Positions 31,896-44,171 are shown, counted from the stretch's first letter. The stretch: 64,000 nt of DNA from Rhizomys pruinosus (GCA_009823505.1 VZQC01006876.1:2425969-2489968), one strand, 5' to 3'. Notes: generated by a model from the letters alone, not told the origin. Translations and numbers: made by a program.

Positions 31896-32713
31896 AGCGG
31901 TTATATACACAAGGTGACCCACCACTCTGGTTTTCCCAGGACTGCCTGGTTCCTACTCCCCATGAAAGGCACTGCTCTGGCCACATGACTGAGGGAAGGG
32001 AGTCTGTGGTTCCCTGAGAAGTCAGGGCACCCTCTGGTCCCAGCACAGCAGGCACATATTTCCAAGATAAAGATGTTCCACATTCCCAAATTCCTGTCTG
32101 CTCTGTGCGGGAAGCTGGCCCCAGGCTACACAGGTAAGTACAGCTAACAGGCCCGGGAACATTCCTGCCCAGGCCCATCTTGGCCCCCTTCCTCCTGAGA
32201 GAACAAGACTACTCACCCACCTCTGATTCCAGCCTCTTGCACATGATGAAACATCACTGTTTCTTAACAAACCCATCTTCATTTGCCAGCATTGAGGCTT
32301 TTTATCACAGTGCTCTTGGCTCTTGGGTCTGCAAGTTTCTCTACATTGGTCTCCCACCTGACTTGAAGACTGAACCTTTCATAATGTTCCCACTGAATCT
32401 AGCAAATAGGCTTCTCTGACTCCCCCCAGGCCTGGATCATGTGCAATAGTTTTCTGTTAAATAGCATAGGAGGGAGGGTTCTGATAATTTAGCTTTGGGT
32501 TCTGAAAGAATTGGAAAACAATCCACTCCGCCCTGGAAGTTCTGTGTGTGGCAGTGGGCCATTTAGCAGCCTCCCCCTCAGAATCCCCTAATTTTATCAG
32601 CATAAGATGTCTCTGTTCACACAGGAGAGTAGATTAGAATATATTTTACCTAGAGACTGATTAAAAGTACCTAGTTTCCCTTTGCAAATTCGCACATTGG
32701 GCTTTAGGGTCTT

Positions 32714-32715
<2 letters not shown>
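31896..32715. other. Unique sequence
   Basis: About 820 bases without SINEs. The minus-strand ORF at 31675-32178 (167 codons) starts in the ID and purine tract and shows no domain, so it is not called. Confidence 0.5.

Positions 32716-32716
<1 letters not shown>

Positions 32717-32743
<27 letters not shown>
32717..32743. repeat. (AAAAC)n
   Basis: Five units directly before a B2. Confidence 0.9.
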
Positions 32744-32745
<2 letters not shown>

Positions 32746-32751
32746 GTCTAA

Positions 32752-32992
32752 GGGCTGAAGAGATGGCTCAGTGGTTAAGAGTACTGACTGCTCTTGCAGA
32801 AGACCCAGGTTTGCTTCCCAGCACCCACGTGGCAGCTAACAACCATCTATAACTCTAGTTCCAGGGATCTAATGCCCTTGTCTGACCTCCTGGGCACTGC
32901 ACAACATGGGTACACTTATACACATGCAGGCAATATACTCATATGCATAAAGTAAAAATAATAAATAAAATTATTTTTAAATAAAATAAAAA
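32752..32992 (+). mobile_element. B2-like SINE, older
   Basis: agggctgaagagatggctca, ggtttgcttcccagcaccc and gctaacaaccatctataact, with an A-rich tail. Confidence 0.93.
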
Positions 32993-33508
32993 TGTGGTCA
33001 GTTCTTTGCTCTCTCAGCCATGAGCTACAATGTGTCCAGTAGTGTCGGTGACCATAACTCTCTTCCTTTTTGGATCTAACTCCAAGATGATGAAAGTTCA
33101 GGTGAAAGTTCAGGGACTTTCTCTACCTTCCTTGCCATTCTTCAAAATAAGAGAAGTCCAAAGGAAATCAGACACACACCAACCTCCCGAAAAAATGTTC
33201 TCAGTTCATATCTTTCCAGGCTAAGAAACAGAACACCCTGAACAACAAGGGAAGCCCACGTGTCTCCATTGGAAATAATTTTAATGTGACCTTCAGTATT
33301 TCATAGGGTCAAAACAGCCACAAAGGAATGGTGGGGATAATTCTGTATCAGCTCTAGCATGAGGAAACCTGGGCTGAGAACAAGATCATTCATATGTAGG
33401 AAGCTATTTGTCTTCAAGTTTAAACAAGACCTAAACTCTGAAGAGGGGGTGCTGCCTGATGGAGAAGGGGTGCACACAGGGGAATCATAAGCCTTATAAG
33501 AAAATGCA
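32993..33508. other. Unique sequence
   Basis: About 515 bases; nothing recognised. Confidence 0.5.
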
Positions 33509-33509
33509 C

Positions 33510-33672
33510 TTGGGGCAGGAGAGATGGCCTAGGGGTTAAGAGCACCGACTGCTCTTGCAGAGGATCCGGGTTCGATCCCAAGCACCCACATGGCGGCTGA
33601 GAACCATCTTTAACTCCAGTTCCAGGGGAATTCGACGCCCTCTTCTGACCTCCATGGCATTGCACAATATAA
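33510..33672 (+). mobile_element. B2-like SINE lacking its 3' end and tail
   Basis: Head and body are near consensus, but it stops at gcattgcacaatata with no A-tail or TSD. Retroposed SINEs normally lose the 5' end, so a later deletion is likely. Confidence 0.88.
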
Positions 33673-33733
33673 GGTGTGTGCCCAAAGACTTTGAGACAGT
33701 AGTTCTGACTCAGAGCATAAAGATTACCTCCTA

Positions 33734-33973
33734 TGGGGCTGGAGGAATGGCCTAGCAGTTAAGAGCGCTGACTGCTCTTACAGAGGACCCGGGTACGATC
33801 CCCAGCACCCACATGGCGGCCGAGAACCGTCTGAAACTCCAGTTCCAGGAGAACTCCAGTTCCAGGGGAGTCGGACACCCTCTTCTGACCTCCGCGGCAT
33901 TGCACAACACGGGTGCACAAACTTGCATGCAGTCAGTACATTCATACACATACAGAACTTAATAAAAAAAAAA
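33734..33973 (+). mobile_element. B2-like SINE, duplicated-17-mer subfamily, TSD
   Basis: Flanked by aagattacctccta (33719-33732 and about 33974-33987). The body is close to consensus with many CpG sites. Confidence 0.95.
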
Positions 33974-34002
33974 AAGATTACCTCCTACAAGAATGTAGGC
34001 TT

Positions 34003-34143
34003 TGAGGGTAGGGCACGCTTTCATCCCAGCACTCCAGAGACAGAGGCAGAGGCAGGAGGATCTCTGTGAGTTCAAGGCCAGCCTGGTCTACAAAGCAAGT
34101 TCCAGGCCAGCTGGGACTTCAGGGAGACCCTGTCTCAAAAGAC

Positions 34144-34182
<39 letters not shown>

Positions 34183-34187
34183 ATGTC
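34003..34187 (+). mobile_element. B1-like SINE with (TAAA)n tail
   Basis: gggtagggcacgctttcatc to ccctgtctcaaaagacta, then about 11 TAAA units (34143-34187). Confidence 0.92.
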
Positions 34188-34329
34188 TGACTTAAAGAAC
34201 TGAGAAGCATGTTTATGGAAATAAACTAGATACAGATACTAGATGGAATGATTAAGCATTAAATACACAGGTGCCTACACAGAGTCAGCCATGGCCAACT
34301 GTCATACGTGGGACTAAAATCCTTCAACA

Positions 34330-34545
34330 GGGACTGGAGAGATGGCTCAGTGGTTAAGAGCACTGGCTCCTTTTCCAGCACTTACATGGCAGCTAACAAC
34401 AGTCTATAACTCCAGATCCAGGGACTCTGATACCCTCTTCTGACCTCTACAAGCATTGCATGCATGGGTGCACTCACATACATGCAAGTAAAACTCATTT
34501 AAATAAATTAAAAAGACTAAATAATAAATAAATAAATAAAATATG
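34330..34545 (+). mobile_element. B2-like SINE
   Basis: gggactggagagatggctca, a shortened middle, gcattgcatgcatgggtgca and an AAAT tail. Confidence 0.92.
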
Positions 34546-35998
34546 ATTTTTAAACAATTCAACATCCTGGATATTTAAGCATTTTCTCCAGGAGATTAGT
34601 GTTTTCATGGATCCAATCTCATTTCTATACTTGATATTTCCATGATGCTTCTAGACATGCTCGCAACAGTGGCTATCTCCATAGCCCAACATAAAGAGTG
34701 GATGCCAAAATCAAATGGACTTGCCAAAGGTCAGAGTCCTAAGCCAGGACCCACATGCCAGGCCTGAAAACAGGGACACAAAAATCTGCCCCATGAGTCT
34801 CCAGGACGAGCAGCATGGACAGAAATTTTCGATCTGAGCATGTCTACATGTTTTCTTTCTCTGAAGCATACAGCAATAGAGTTGTAGCTTTAGTTCCAAA
34901 AGGGCTCTTTGATGCAGCAAGCTTCTTTCTCCATCCAAACTGGTTCGCCCAGACTCTTAGCTCAACAGGTGGGAGGAAATAAAAAGCAGGCCCTGCCAGC
35001 AGAGCCAACTCACAATAAAATCCAATCATCGGCTTCTCACATGGGCCCAGTGCGGTGTCAGATTAATCACCACTCTGGGCACAGGCTGGAACCTCACACT
35101 TGGTGTAAATAGCAACCCACCAATGAAATCCCTGGGACATTTTCTCAATGACCCCTAAAATTCATTGCTTGTTCATCCCTGAAAGGTTATTCAAGATCTG
35201 GCCCTGGTTGTTCTGAATGAATACCAGCCAGGGAAGGCTTCTTGTTCTCACCCCTGGGCTTTTGTCCAGGCTGCATCTCTATCCAAAGCAACTCCATGTG
35301 CCTCCCTCCTCTATACCATTCCTTCACTTTACACGCCACCTCCTCCAGGAAACCCTCTGACCCCTTATGTTTCTGTGTTTCCATGTTCTTTCCCTATTCT
35401 AGAACCCATTAAATTCTCTATATTCAATTAGACCATAAACACGGTGCTGGACTGGGCCTGTCATTAGTACTTTATTTCTTGTAACTAGCATAGTGCTCAG
35501 GTGTTAATAAGTGATCAAATGAATGTCTGAAATCAGCCAGCTCTATGGCTTAGATTACGGCAGGTCTGCCATAATCTTACAAGACACTGGGAGACACTGG
35601 GAGAGAGAGAGAGATCAAGACCTTAAGCCCTCTACCTTCAGGCTAGTTGTGATTCGCTCACTACAATAACTTTATATTTTTTACATATACAGGTTTTTAC
35701 AAAAGTACAGCTGCATAGGGTAGCGTTTGAGAAGGGAGCTAGGACTTCTTACAACTAGCCAGATGTCTGTCCATCTCTATGTTTCCAGCAAAGCCTCTGG
35801 AAGTTCTGACTCAGAGCTAGCCATTGGCGGCTCCTTTATTAGAATGGATAAACAACACTTTGGATGGTAAAGGAGGATCAGATCTTTAATCAGATTCCAA
35901 AAACTTCTCCAAACCAGGACAAAAGCAGAGTGAGAATTAAGTTTTCCTTTTCTTTGTCCTTTCCTCAAAAGAGCTACAAGTAATGTAGCTTCTATCTC
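34546..35998. other. SINE-free unique region
   Basis: About 1.45 kb. A MIR/L2-type stretch may lie at 35450-35530 (cattagtactttatttcttg to aagtgatcaaatgaatgt). Short ORFs lack domains. Confidence 0.5.
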
Positions 35999-36005
35999 TT
36001 GACAC

Positions 36006-36012
36006 TCTCTCT

Positions 36013-36057
<45 letters not shown>

Positions 36058-36163
36058 AGCCCTGGATTCCATCACTTCCACAATGCTATCATCCCTTCGA
36101 GACTATTACCCAAAACACCATAATACACACACACACACCTTTGAAACTATTACCCAAAACACC

Positions 36164-36200
<37 letters not shown>
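36006..36200. repeat. (CT)n/(CA)n microsatellites
   Basis: CT then CA units at 36006-36056, a spacer repeated twice (actattacccaaaacaccat), and CA units at 36124-36138 and 36167-36200. Confidence 0.95.
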
Positions 36201-36201
<1 letters not shown>

Positions 36202-36560
36202 AGCACCCAACAACATAATCCATAATCCACATGCATATCATCCTCCCACCAACATCATCACTACACACAATCACCCCCAACACCATAATCCCCATACACC
36301 AATACCATCCACACTATCAGCCTCACAACACTGTCATCCCCTCAACACCATCACTCCCCAACATCATCACCTCCCCACACTATCCCCCCAACACCATCAC
36401 CCTTCATACCATCACCCCCACACCATAATACATGCCCATCATCATCCCCAACACTGTCACCCACTAACACCATCACCCACCAATCCCCCCACACACACAT
36501 AATTTCACACCATCATGGTCCTCCATACACACCCTATGTCACACACACACACACACTATC
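36201..36560. repeat. C/A-only minisatellite (CAYCATCACCCC-like)
   Basis: About 360 bp almost free of G on the plus strand, made of degenerate caccatcaccc units. The 167-codon frame at 35999-36502 (His, Thr, Pro) is a product of the repeat. Confidence 0.9.
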
Positions 36561-36803
36561 TCCCCTCCTCACTATCCCCTGCCCCAACACACACATACCA
36601 TCGTCCATTATCCTGGCTCTCTGAGTTGGTCCAGGGACCAGCAGCATCAATAGGACTTGAGGATTTGCTGCAAATGCAAATGTAGACACCCCCCCCCCGA
36701 CACACTGAACCAGAATCTCTAAAGGTGGAGGGTAGCCACCTGTGTTTTCTCAAGCCCTCCAAGTGACTTGGATGCATGCTCAGAGCTGAGAGTCCCTGCC
36801 TGC

Positions 36804-37276
36804 TTCTTTATGTCCATAGCACTTCTGCAAGATGAGTTATATTATCTACTTATTATTCATTTAGACATCTTGTGTAGTTCTTTATTATTTTTTATTTTAT
36901 TTATTTTTGTATGTGTATGAATGTACTGTCTGCATGTAGTTGCAATGCCTCGGAGGTCAGAAGAGGGTCTCATATTCCCCTGGAACTGGACTTCTCCTGG
37001 AATTGGAGTTTCAGATGGTTCTCAGCCACCATGTGAGTGCTGGGGATCGAACCCAGGTCCTCTGTAAGAGCAGTCGGTGCTCTTAACCACTAGGCCATCT
37101 CTCCAGCCCCATTGTATAGTTCTTTATGTCCATAGCACTTCTGCAAGATGAGTTATATTATCTATTTATTATTCATTATTTAGACATCTTGTATAGTTCT
37201 TTATGTCCATAGCACTTCTGCAAGATGAGTTATATTATTTATTTAGCTATTATTAGACATCTTGTATAGTTCTTTT
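36804..37276. repeat. Tandem repeat of about 74-77 bp, three copies
   Basis: The unit starting ttctttatgtccatagcac begins at 36804, 37120 and 37197, with a fourth partial start at 37270. A B2 separates copy 1 from copy 2. Confidence 0.93.
36889..37110 (-). mobile_element. B2-like SINE inside the tandem repeat
   Basis: Minus-strand B2 of the 17-mer duplication type. Flanked by ttgtgtagttctttat (left) and ttgtatagttctttat (right); part of the 3' region is deleted (tgcatgtagttgcaatgcc). Confidence 0.94.
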
Positions 37277-40200
37277 CCTCCTTCTATCAAGGATTTCCAT
37301 TCCATGAAAATGGACACCTGTATGTTTTCTGCTACTTCAACATTTCCTGTAAATATTCATCAAATCAACAAACAATTCTTCCTATATTTGCTTGTTTTCC
37401 CCAATTTCCCAAGACCTGTCCCTGAACCATCCAGGAAGGAGGTAAACCTCCTTGTGATACATCTCACCAAGCTCTCCTCGTTATCTCCATGAATGATAAT
37501 GCTCCAAGGACAAATGAGATGCCAGCTTAGTCTAAATTTTTATTCCTTTGCCTAAATCCCAGAGGCTAGAATGCTCGCTCAAAAGTACTCTCAGTTCACC
37601 TTTCCAAATTCCAGGTGCCTGGCATAGTTCCATAGTGGAGACAGCTGGGCCCCTGTGGGCCCAGGCCACCTAGGTCCTCTCTTCCACAGTGGAGACAGCC
37701 GGGCCCCTGTGGGCCCAGCCCACCTAGGTCCTCTCTTCCTCCGAGCACAGTCTCCCAGAGAGTCACACCTAGGGAGGTGGAAACCAGCTGTGATTAGGAG
37801 CCTGCAATCCTGTTCCAGTGTTTGACAGTCCCTCCCAATAAGACTAAAGGGGCAGGAAAGGCAAGCCGTAGAGAAGAGGGAGAGAAAAGGCCATTCCTCA
37901 AGAAAGATAAGAGCTACCACTAGCTCCAGGCTGCGCTCACTCAGTCCCATGTGATCTTCACCACTTGCCTATATATAGGGATGCTGTTTTCCTCCCAGGA
38001 AGACACTAGGGCTCAGAGAATAAATCTTCCAAGGTCAGACAGTGACTCTTGCCCTCTAACCCAGCTCTGAACCCAAAGCCTTCCTCAACCTCCAGCCCCT
38101 CCCGTCTATGTATCAGCTACACTATTCATCCAAAAGCCTGGGTGACAGGGAGAGAGAAATGTTTTCTGGAGGAGGCAAGCCACAGCCTAGCCCTCTAAAG
38201 AACTATGCCTGTTCACAGCTTCCAGCTCCTCCGCCCCCGGTCCACCTGCCCTGAGAGCAGGTGGACCACGGACCACGCCTGCCTCTTTCTCTGGATTTGC
38301 CCTGGGCCTGCCTGGAACAGTTAATATTAACCCCAGCTGACACCCTCTAAGCCTTCTCAGCACCTCCACAGAGGGCAGAATAGGCATCACTGACATAGAA
38401 GCTACAAGTCTCCATGTCAGCCTCTGTCTCCTCCTAACCACCAGGCTAACCATCCTGCTAACCATCAGCCTCCTTGGTTCTACAGGGAGGAGAATATGGC
38501 TGTTTCCAGTGGTTCCACAGAAGGAAGAAGGGTAAAGAAAGGAATTCCAAGCAGCTTACACCAACCGAAGGCAAGAGAGGTGCGCTGTTGCAGAACTCAA
38601 CTTATAAAGTCCCACTGCCTACACCAAGAAGGCTGAAATACTACCTGCAGACCATCCAGCCTGCAGATACTCCAGCAAATCCCTGCTGCTTGCAGAGGCT
38701 AATCCTCTGCCTCCTTCCCCTCCCCAAATATACACACTTCTCCCTTCCAAAGTCCAAGTACACTTCTGCCCTGAGGCTTTACCACCTGCAGCATGTTAGA
38801 AGACCCAGAGTAAAGGTGGGGAAGGTCCACTTGGTATTCCTTTGCTCCTGCCCCACTGTGCAACAGTGAAATGAAAAAAATTGTCATGTAATTAGGATTC
38901 TGGAAGCCAGAGGTAACAAGCTTGACTTGTGCAAGGAAATAACAGAAGGCAGAGTAGGGCTCCTAGATGTTAATTACACAGCCCTAGAGGGAACTTTCCT
39001 GATGCTACTTGGGGTTCCTTTAAATCTCAAGACACACAGAAATGATGAGCTGAATTTGTGTATGTGAACTATTCCACCTCAGATACCCTGAGAGTATTTA
39101 AAATGTCAGTGATTTCAAAGAAAGAAAGCCACTTTCCAACCCTGAGCCGATGATGCACGGGAAGGACAAATCACGGCAGGCGGTAGTGCAGAGAAAAGAG
39201 AGGACCCTGGGCAAAGGAAGGGAGAAGGCACCTGCTGCCGGCAATCAAGCTTCAGCCACAGCCAGAATTAAGCCCTGACTTTGGAGAGTTGGAACTCCCA
39301 TCCAGCTGAAACATGCCCGGATGCTCTACACTGTGGGCGCTGGCTAATCACCCTGTGATTCACACCATTAGTAAACGGGCAACTTGAGAGGAAGGAAAAT
39401 CATCCAAGGCAAAAACTCTGGGAAAAAAACTGAGAGTGCAAACTCAGAGCACACAGACAAATGAGTAACTAAATGACATGACAGCCCAAGCCACTGCCCC
39501 AGATGCTGTCAACCTTTATTCCTGAAGCCAGGGGAAAGCCCAAGTCAAGAGACAGAGAGAGCTCTCTGGCCCACACTGCCATCTCTGGGAGTCACCAGGT
39601 CCCACTGCAGTCACACCCTGTTTATACACCAGAACTAACCCACAGGCCGTGGCATCCCTCAAAGCCTGGGCCCACTGCAAGTCAGAGCACGCGGCTGACA
39701 TCAGTCCACACTCTGGGTAAAGCTTCGCTGGGGCCCAGATCTTGTGGTTCCGCCACATGATCTTGGTTGCGACAGTAGGTTAAAGTTCAGGAACTGCCTG
39801 GTGAAAACATCCCAGGGATCAGCTGCACCTTCTCTGGCAGATAACCCCAGTGAGGAGAGAAAACATTGGACAAAGCTTCTGAGCTATCCTTCCAGCAGCC
39901 TGGCTCATGAAGGCCCTAACCAGTCTTTCCAGTACTGGTTCCCAATTACAACTGGATTAACGGAATCTTAATATTTTTTCCAAAATAAACAATGCTCTAT
40001 TTTCTAGTACCCTGCTTCACCATTTAGGTTATTTTTAGTAAAATAAACCACTGGCCATCCCATGATTTTAAAGGTAAGCTCACAGAGGTTTTGCCCGTGG
40101 AATCAGGATTTGGGATTCACCAAGCAGACCTAAGACATGTTGACTTAATGAGTCATCCCTGAGCCCTAGTGCTGGCAGGGAGGAAATGGGTGGAGAGATC

Positions 40201-41190
40201 TTCCTAGGGGACCTGAGCTTTGTCCTCTAGTCAAATTGTTCAACTGGAGCCAGAATTTTTAACTAAGGATCCTGTAGCAGAGGCCGTCAGCACACTCACA
40301 GGAGGGGAATTGTGGCCAGGTTTAACTGATTTGGAGGAAGTGGGTACAGAACCCCAAACTGGAACCCAGGTCTTTAACCAGAGCTAACAGTGGAGTTCAA
40401 AGGGCAAGGGCAGAACTCAGCAAAGGGAATGGAAATACGTTTGTTGTTGGCTCCAAGGCATATCAGCGTGGTCACATTCAGGTGGAACATAAGTAGCTTA
40501 GAGTTCTTACAAAAGGACGTCAAGAGTGGGCCAATCACTGTGGGCTGTGAGTTTGGAAAGGGATCCTGGTACAAAGGACTTGAGTAGGATTTGAATCCTA
40601 TGATTGAAGCTATGGCTCCTCAGGTCCTCACATACCCTCTCTGTCTCCTTCCACACAGTCCCCTGGGCAATCTCACCCACTGCTACCTCCAGAAGATGAC
40701 TCACAGCCTTATCTCCAGTCTGCCTCTTTCTCCTCAACCCCAGGTTCCAGCACTCGGCACAGTCATCTCCTACACTGTCCCAACTAGCAACTCAAACTTG
40801 CCATCTTTCTCTTGTGCAAATCTGCTTTGGTTCTCTCTCATCTTTGTGCACCTACTAAAGGGGGATGCCTGGGCTCACCCTGACGTGCTCCTTCCCCCGG
40901 TCCAAAGCTAGCCGCTTCTACCTGCCACAAGCCAGCCCCTCCACCCCATGCCTAGCATCCATTCCATTTTAGACTCAGGTCCTAACTATTCCTGATGCCT
41001 TCTACCTGGTCTCTGAGACTCTAGTGGTGCCTGCTGAGTTTTCATAGCAGGTGGGGCTTGTTAGAAGTCTTCCACAGAATGGATCTCTGCTGATGAACAC
41101 ATAAAGCCTTTCCTCCCAAACAGTGACATAAACAAAAAGACCTGGGCTTGGCCCCAAGACCCCGAGCTTTAGTGCATGCAGCATTTTAAA
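37277..41190. other. SINE-free region of about 3.9 kb
   Basis: No B1, B2 or ID element is visible here, unlike the rest of the window. It contains a 54-bp tandem repeat (37631-37738). ORFs up to 131 codons (38474-38869, plus) show no recognisable domain. Conserved non-coding or unrecognised exonic DNA cannot be excluded. Confidence 0.6.
37631..37738. repeat. 54-bp tandem repeat, two copies
   Basis: Copies start at 37631 (catagtggagacagctgggc) and 37685 (cacagtggagacagccgggc). Because 54 is a multiple of three, a minus-strand frame (37950-37591) reads a repeated 18-residue unit, RGPRWAGPTGARLSPLW and RGPRWPGPTGAQLSPLW. Confidence 0.93.
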
Positions 41191-41194
41191 ATAA

Positions 41195-41259
41195 TGAACT
41201 CCACAAGTGTCTTCTGACCGCTACACTCATGCCAGGGCGTGCATGCACCTACACACATA

Positions 41260-41301
<42 letters not shown>

Positions 41302-41336
41302 AATATAAATAGAAAAATAAATAAAATAATTTTTAA
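41195..41336 (+). mobile_element. B2/B3-like SINE, 3' part
   Basis: gtgtcttctgaccgctacac to an A-rich tail, containing (CA)n at 41261-41300. Confidence 0.75.
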
Positions 41337-41356
41337 AGACATATTTTCGGCCACAA

Positions 41357-41560
41357 GGGCTGGAGAGAGCACATACTGCTGCTCTGGCAAAGGACCTGAG
41401 TTCCGTTTCCAGTGTCCACCTTGGCAGCTCATAATTACCTGTAACTTTAGCTCAAGGACATCTTATACATCTGGCCTCCACAGGCACCTGCACTCTTATG
41501 CTCAGATACATACGCATGCACACAGGTACATACACATACACATTAATTTAAAAAAATTTA
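41357..41560 (+). mobile_element. Old B2-like SINE
   Basis: agggctggagagagcacat, ggacctgagttccgtttcc and gtacatacacatacacatta. Confidence 0.85.
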
Positions 41561-41580
41561 AAGGAATCTTAAAAAGAGTG

Positions 41581-41644
41581 AGCTCCAGGCCAGCTGGGAC
41601 TAAAGGGAGACCCTGTCTCAAAAATACCAAAAAAAAAAAAAAAA
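41581..41644 (+). mobile_element. B1-like SINE, 5'-truncated, TSD
   Basis: Starts within agctccaggccagctggga and ends with a poly(A) of about 22. Flanked by aaagagtga on both sides. Confidence 0.88.
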
Positions 41645-41679
41645 AAAAAAGAGTGATTTTCAGCCATTATTGGGTAAAG

Positions 41680-41743
41680 AGTGGAAGAGGTAGCTCTGTG
41701 GTAGAATGCTTATATAGCATGCCCACGTACCTCACCAACACAC

Positions 41744-41784
<41 letters not shown>

Positions 41785-41785
41785 A
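41680..41785 (+). mobile_element. ID-like SINE with (CA)n tail
   Basis: agaggtagctctgtggtaga, gcttatatagcatgccc, then CA units at 41750-41783. Confidence 0.65.
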
Positions 41786-42574
41786 ATAAGCTAGCATATA
41801 AAGGCCAAAAGAGTATTTCAAATGCTAATTATTTCTCTTCGCCAACCACAAAACACAGACAATCCTCAGAAAATCAGCTATTATTGTGCCTGATTACTGT
41901 AGATAGGGAAGGCTGACCAACCATAGAATAATCCTTCCTAAAAGTGAAGCTGGGCAGTGCAGAGGCTTGCACTTCGGCATCAGGGATACATGATCATGCT
42001 CAAAGGATGGTAGCAGGTCCTGGATTATGGTGTCCGTTGCTTGACTGATGATGATTGATAAGATGATGATTGATTGAGATAAGCTATGGTTGTTGAAAAG
42101 CCCGCCCCCCTCCACCTTCTGTCATGGATAAGGCATCAAGAAAGCCCTCACCAGATGCAGCACCTTGGCCTACCAAGCCACCAGATCTGCAAGTCTCTGT
42201 CTACTATACGTTGCCCAGTTACAGTAGCACAAAGTGGACAAAGACAGTATGGAATGAAGAAACATGTTATTGTTTCAAGGGGTCAGGAAAGAGGCTGGAG
42301 ATGAGAAGAAACCACAGCAACTGCACTGTGCTCTGGTCCAGATTCCCAAAGCCAGTGGTTCTGAAGAAAGTGACATCACAACACCAACAACAGGCCAAAA
42401 TACAAGGCTACAGGAGCCTGATCTAGGAATTATTGAACCAAAAATGTTTTCAGAAGGTTGCCTTACTGTGATGTGGTGCAAAGTCAATGCCACTATCTGC
42501 CAACCAGAGACAGCATGCCCACAGCTGCTTAGCAGGGATCTTCCATCCTGCCCATTCAGATGGAAGCATTGGTG
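41786..42574. other. Unique sequence
   Basis: About 790 bases without SINEs. Short overlapping ORFs only. Confidence 0.5.
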
Positions 42575-42583
42575 ACCACACAC

Positions 42584-42763
42584 TTTCTTTTTTTTTTTTT
42601 TTTTTTTCTTGGTCTTTTTTTTGAGACAGGATCTCCCTGTAGCTCCCAGCTGTCCTGGAACTCACTGCTGTAAACCAGATGGCCTTGAACTCACAAAGGA
42701 TCTGCAGCCTGCTGCCTCCCAAGTTGAGGATTATAAACGGCATGTGCCACCACGCTGGCTGAC
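42584..42763 (-). mobile_element. B1-like SINE, indel-rich
   Basis: Minus-strand B1 with a long T-tail and single-base insertions or losses (gtagctcccagctgtcctgg, ctgctgtaaaccagatggcc). Confidence 0.9.
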
Positions 42764-42783
42764 AACCACTTTATTTTTTTTTT

Positions 42784-43016
42784 TTTTTTAATTTATTTAT
42801 TATGTGTATTAATGTACTGTCTGCATGTAGGTCTGTGCACCCGTGTCGTGCAATACCGCAGAGGTCATAAGAGGGCGTCGGATTCCCCTGGAACTGGAGT
42901 TCTCCTGGAATTGGAGTTACAGACAGTTCTTAGCCGCCATGTGGGTGCTGGGGATCGAACCTGGGTCCTCAGCAAGAGCGTCGACACTCTTAACCGATAG
43001 GTTATCTCTCCAGCCC
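42784..43016 (-). mobile_element. B2-like SINE, duplicated-17-mer subfamily
   Basis: Minus-strand B2. The motif aacactttctt after it (43018) matches cacactttctt before the B1 (42576), so B1 and B2 share an outer target duplication. Confidence 0.94.
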
Positions 43017-43159
43017 CAACACTTTCTTAATTCTAAATTTTATTTCTGATATGAGACCAGGCTTCGGTAGGAACAGAGTTACAAAAGAACCCTCAGCTGT
43101 GGCTTTTAGTCCCTAAATTTGCTTGAATGTAACCTCCACAGAGACTCTTCTGGTTCTTT

Positions 43160-43441
43160 TATTTCTTTTTTCTTTTTTAATATTGTTTGCACGGGTCTTT
43201 TTTTTCCTTTTTTTAAATTTTTCTAAAATTTTATTTTCATATGTATATGAATGTACTGTCTGCATGTAGGTCTTTGCACCCGTGTTGTGCAATGCCTCAG
43301 AGGTCAGAAGAGGGTGTCGGATTCCCCTGGAACTGGAGCTAAAGACGGTTCTCAGCTGCCATGTGGGTGCTGAGGATCGAACCTGGGTCCTCTGCAAGAG
43401 CAGTCGGCGCTCTTAACCACTAGGTCATCTCTCCAGCCCTT
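43160..43441 (-). mobile_element. B2-like SINE with long T-rich tail, TSD
   Basis: Minus-strand B2 of the single-17-mer type between ttctggttctttt at 43147-43159 and 43442-43454. Confidence 0.95.
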
Positions 43442-43454
43442 TTCTGGTTCTTTT

Positions 43455-43994
43455 GGGGTGAAAGCATGTGGTGTCATCTGAAGCAGCATTTAGACAGACC
43501 CACAGCCCACTCAGTCTGTAACTGGGGGAGGGAAATGACTCACTGCCCCTCTCAGGACGCTGGCATTTGATGTGCCCAAGCAGAGGACTTAGGTACTTCT
43601 GCATCTCACTATGATTTGCAAGAGGCTTTCATGTGCTTCACCAACTTTAAATTTTGACTTTTTCACCTCCCTCTGAGGTACAAAGGCCACCACCAGCTCA
43701 TTCTGATAGGTAAGAGGGCTTGTATGCCCCAGATCACTCAATTCCCCACTTCAATTCAGAAAAATTGAGGCAGCACCAATTCCAGGATCAAGCTAAACCG
43801 TGTTTCCAAGTCTCTAGTTATTTGCTTACCACTTCTCAAAAATGCCATATCCACACTCCTCTATTACTGACTTAATGTTCCCACAATATAAACAATAATA
43901 TGAGGTACTGTGTCTTAATACACTTTTTCTAGTAACTACCACCCAAATTCATGTCTATCAGTGGTGTTGAACATGACCCAACCCTTGTTTTGTT
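43455..43994. other. Unique sequence
   Basis: About 540 bases; nothing recognised. Confidence 0.5.
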
Positions 43995-43997
43995 TTT

Positions 43998-44157
43998 GGG
44001 GGTTTTTTTTTTGTCTTTTTGAGACAGGGTCTCCTTTTAGTCCCAGCTGGCCTGGAGCTCACTATGTAGACCAGGCTGGCCTTGAACTCACTGAGATCCA
44101 ACTGCCTCTGCCTCCCAAGTGCTGGGATTAAGACAGGCATGCGCCACCACCTTGGGC
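43998..44157 (-). mobile_element. B1-like SINE (left arm of inverted pair)
   Basis: Full minus-strand B1 (gagacagggtctccttttag to catgcgccaccaccttggg). Confidence 0.94.
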
Positions 44158-44171
44158 CAACCCAATCCTTC

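Noticed and set aside
31675..32178. 167-codon minus-strand ORF
   Set aside because: Part of it translates a purine tract and an ID SINE; no domain.
35999..36502. 167-codon frame rich in His, Thr and Pro
   Set aside because: Product of CA and CACCATCACCC repeats.
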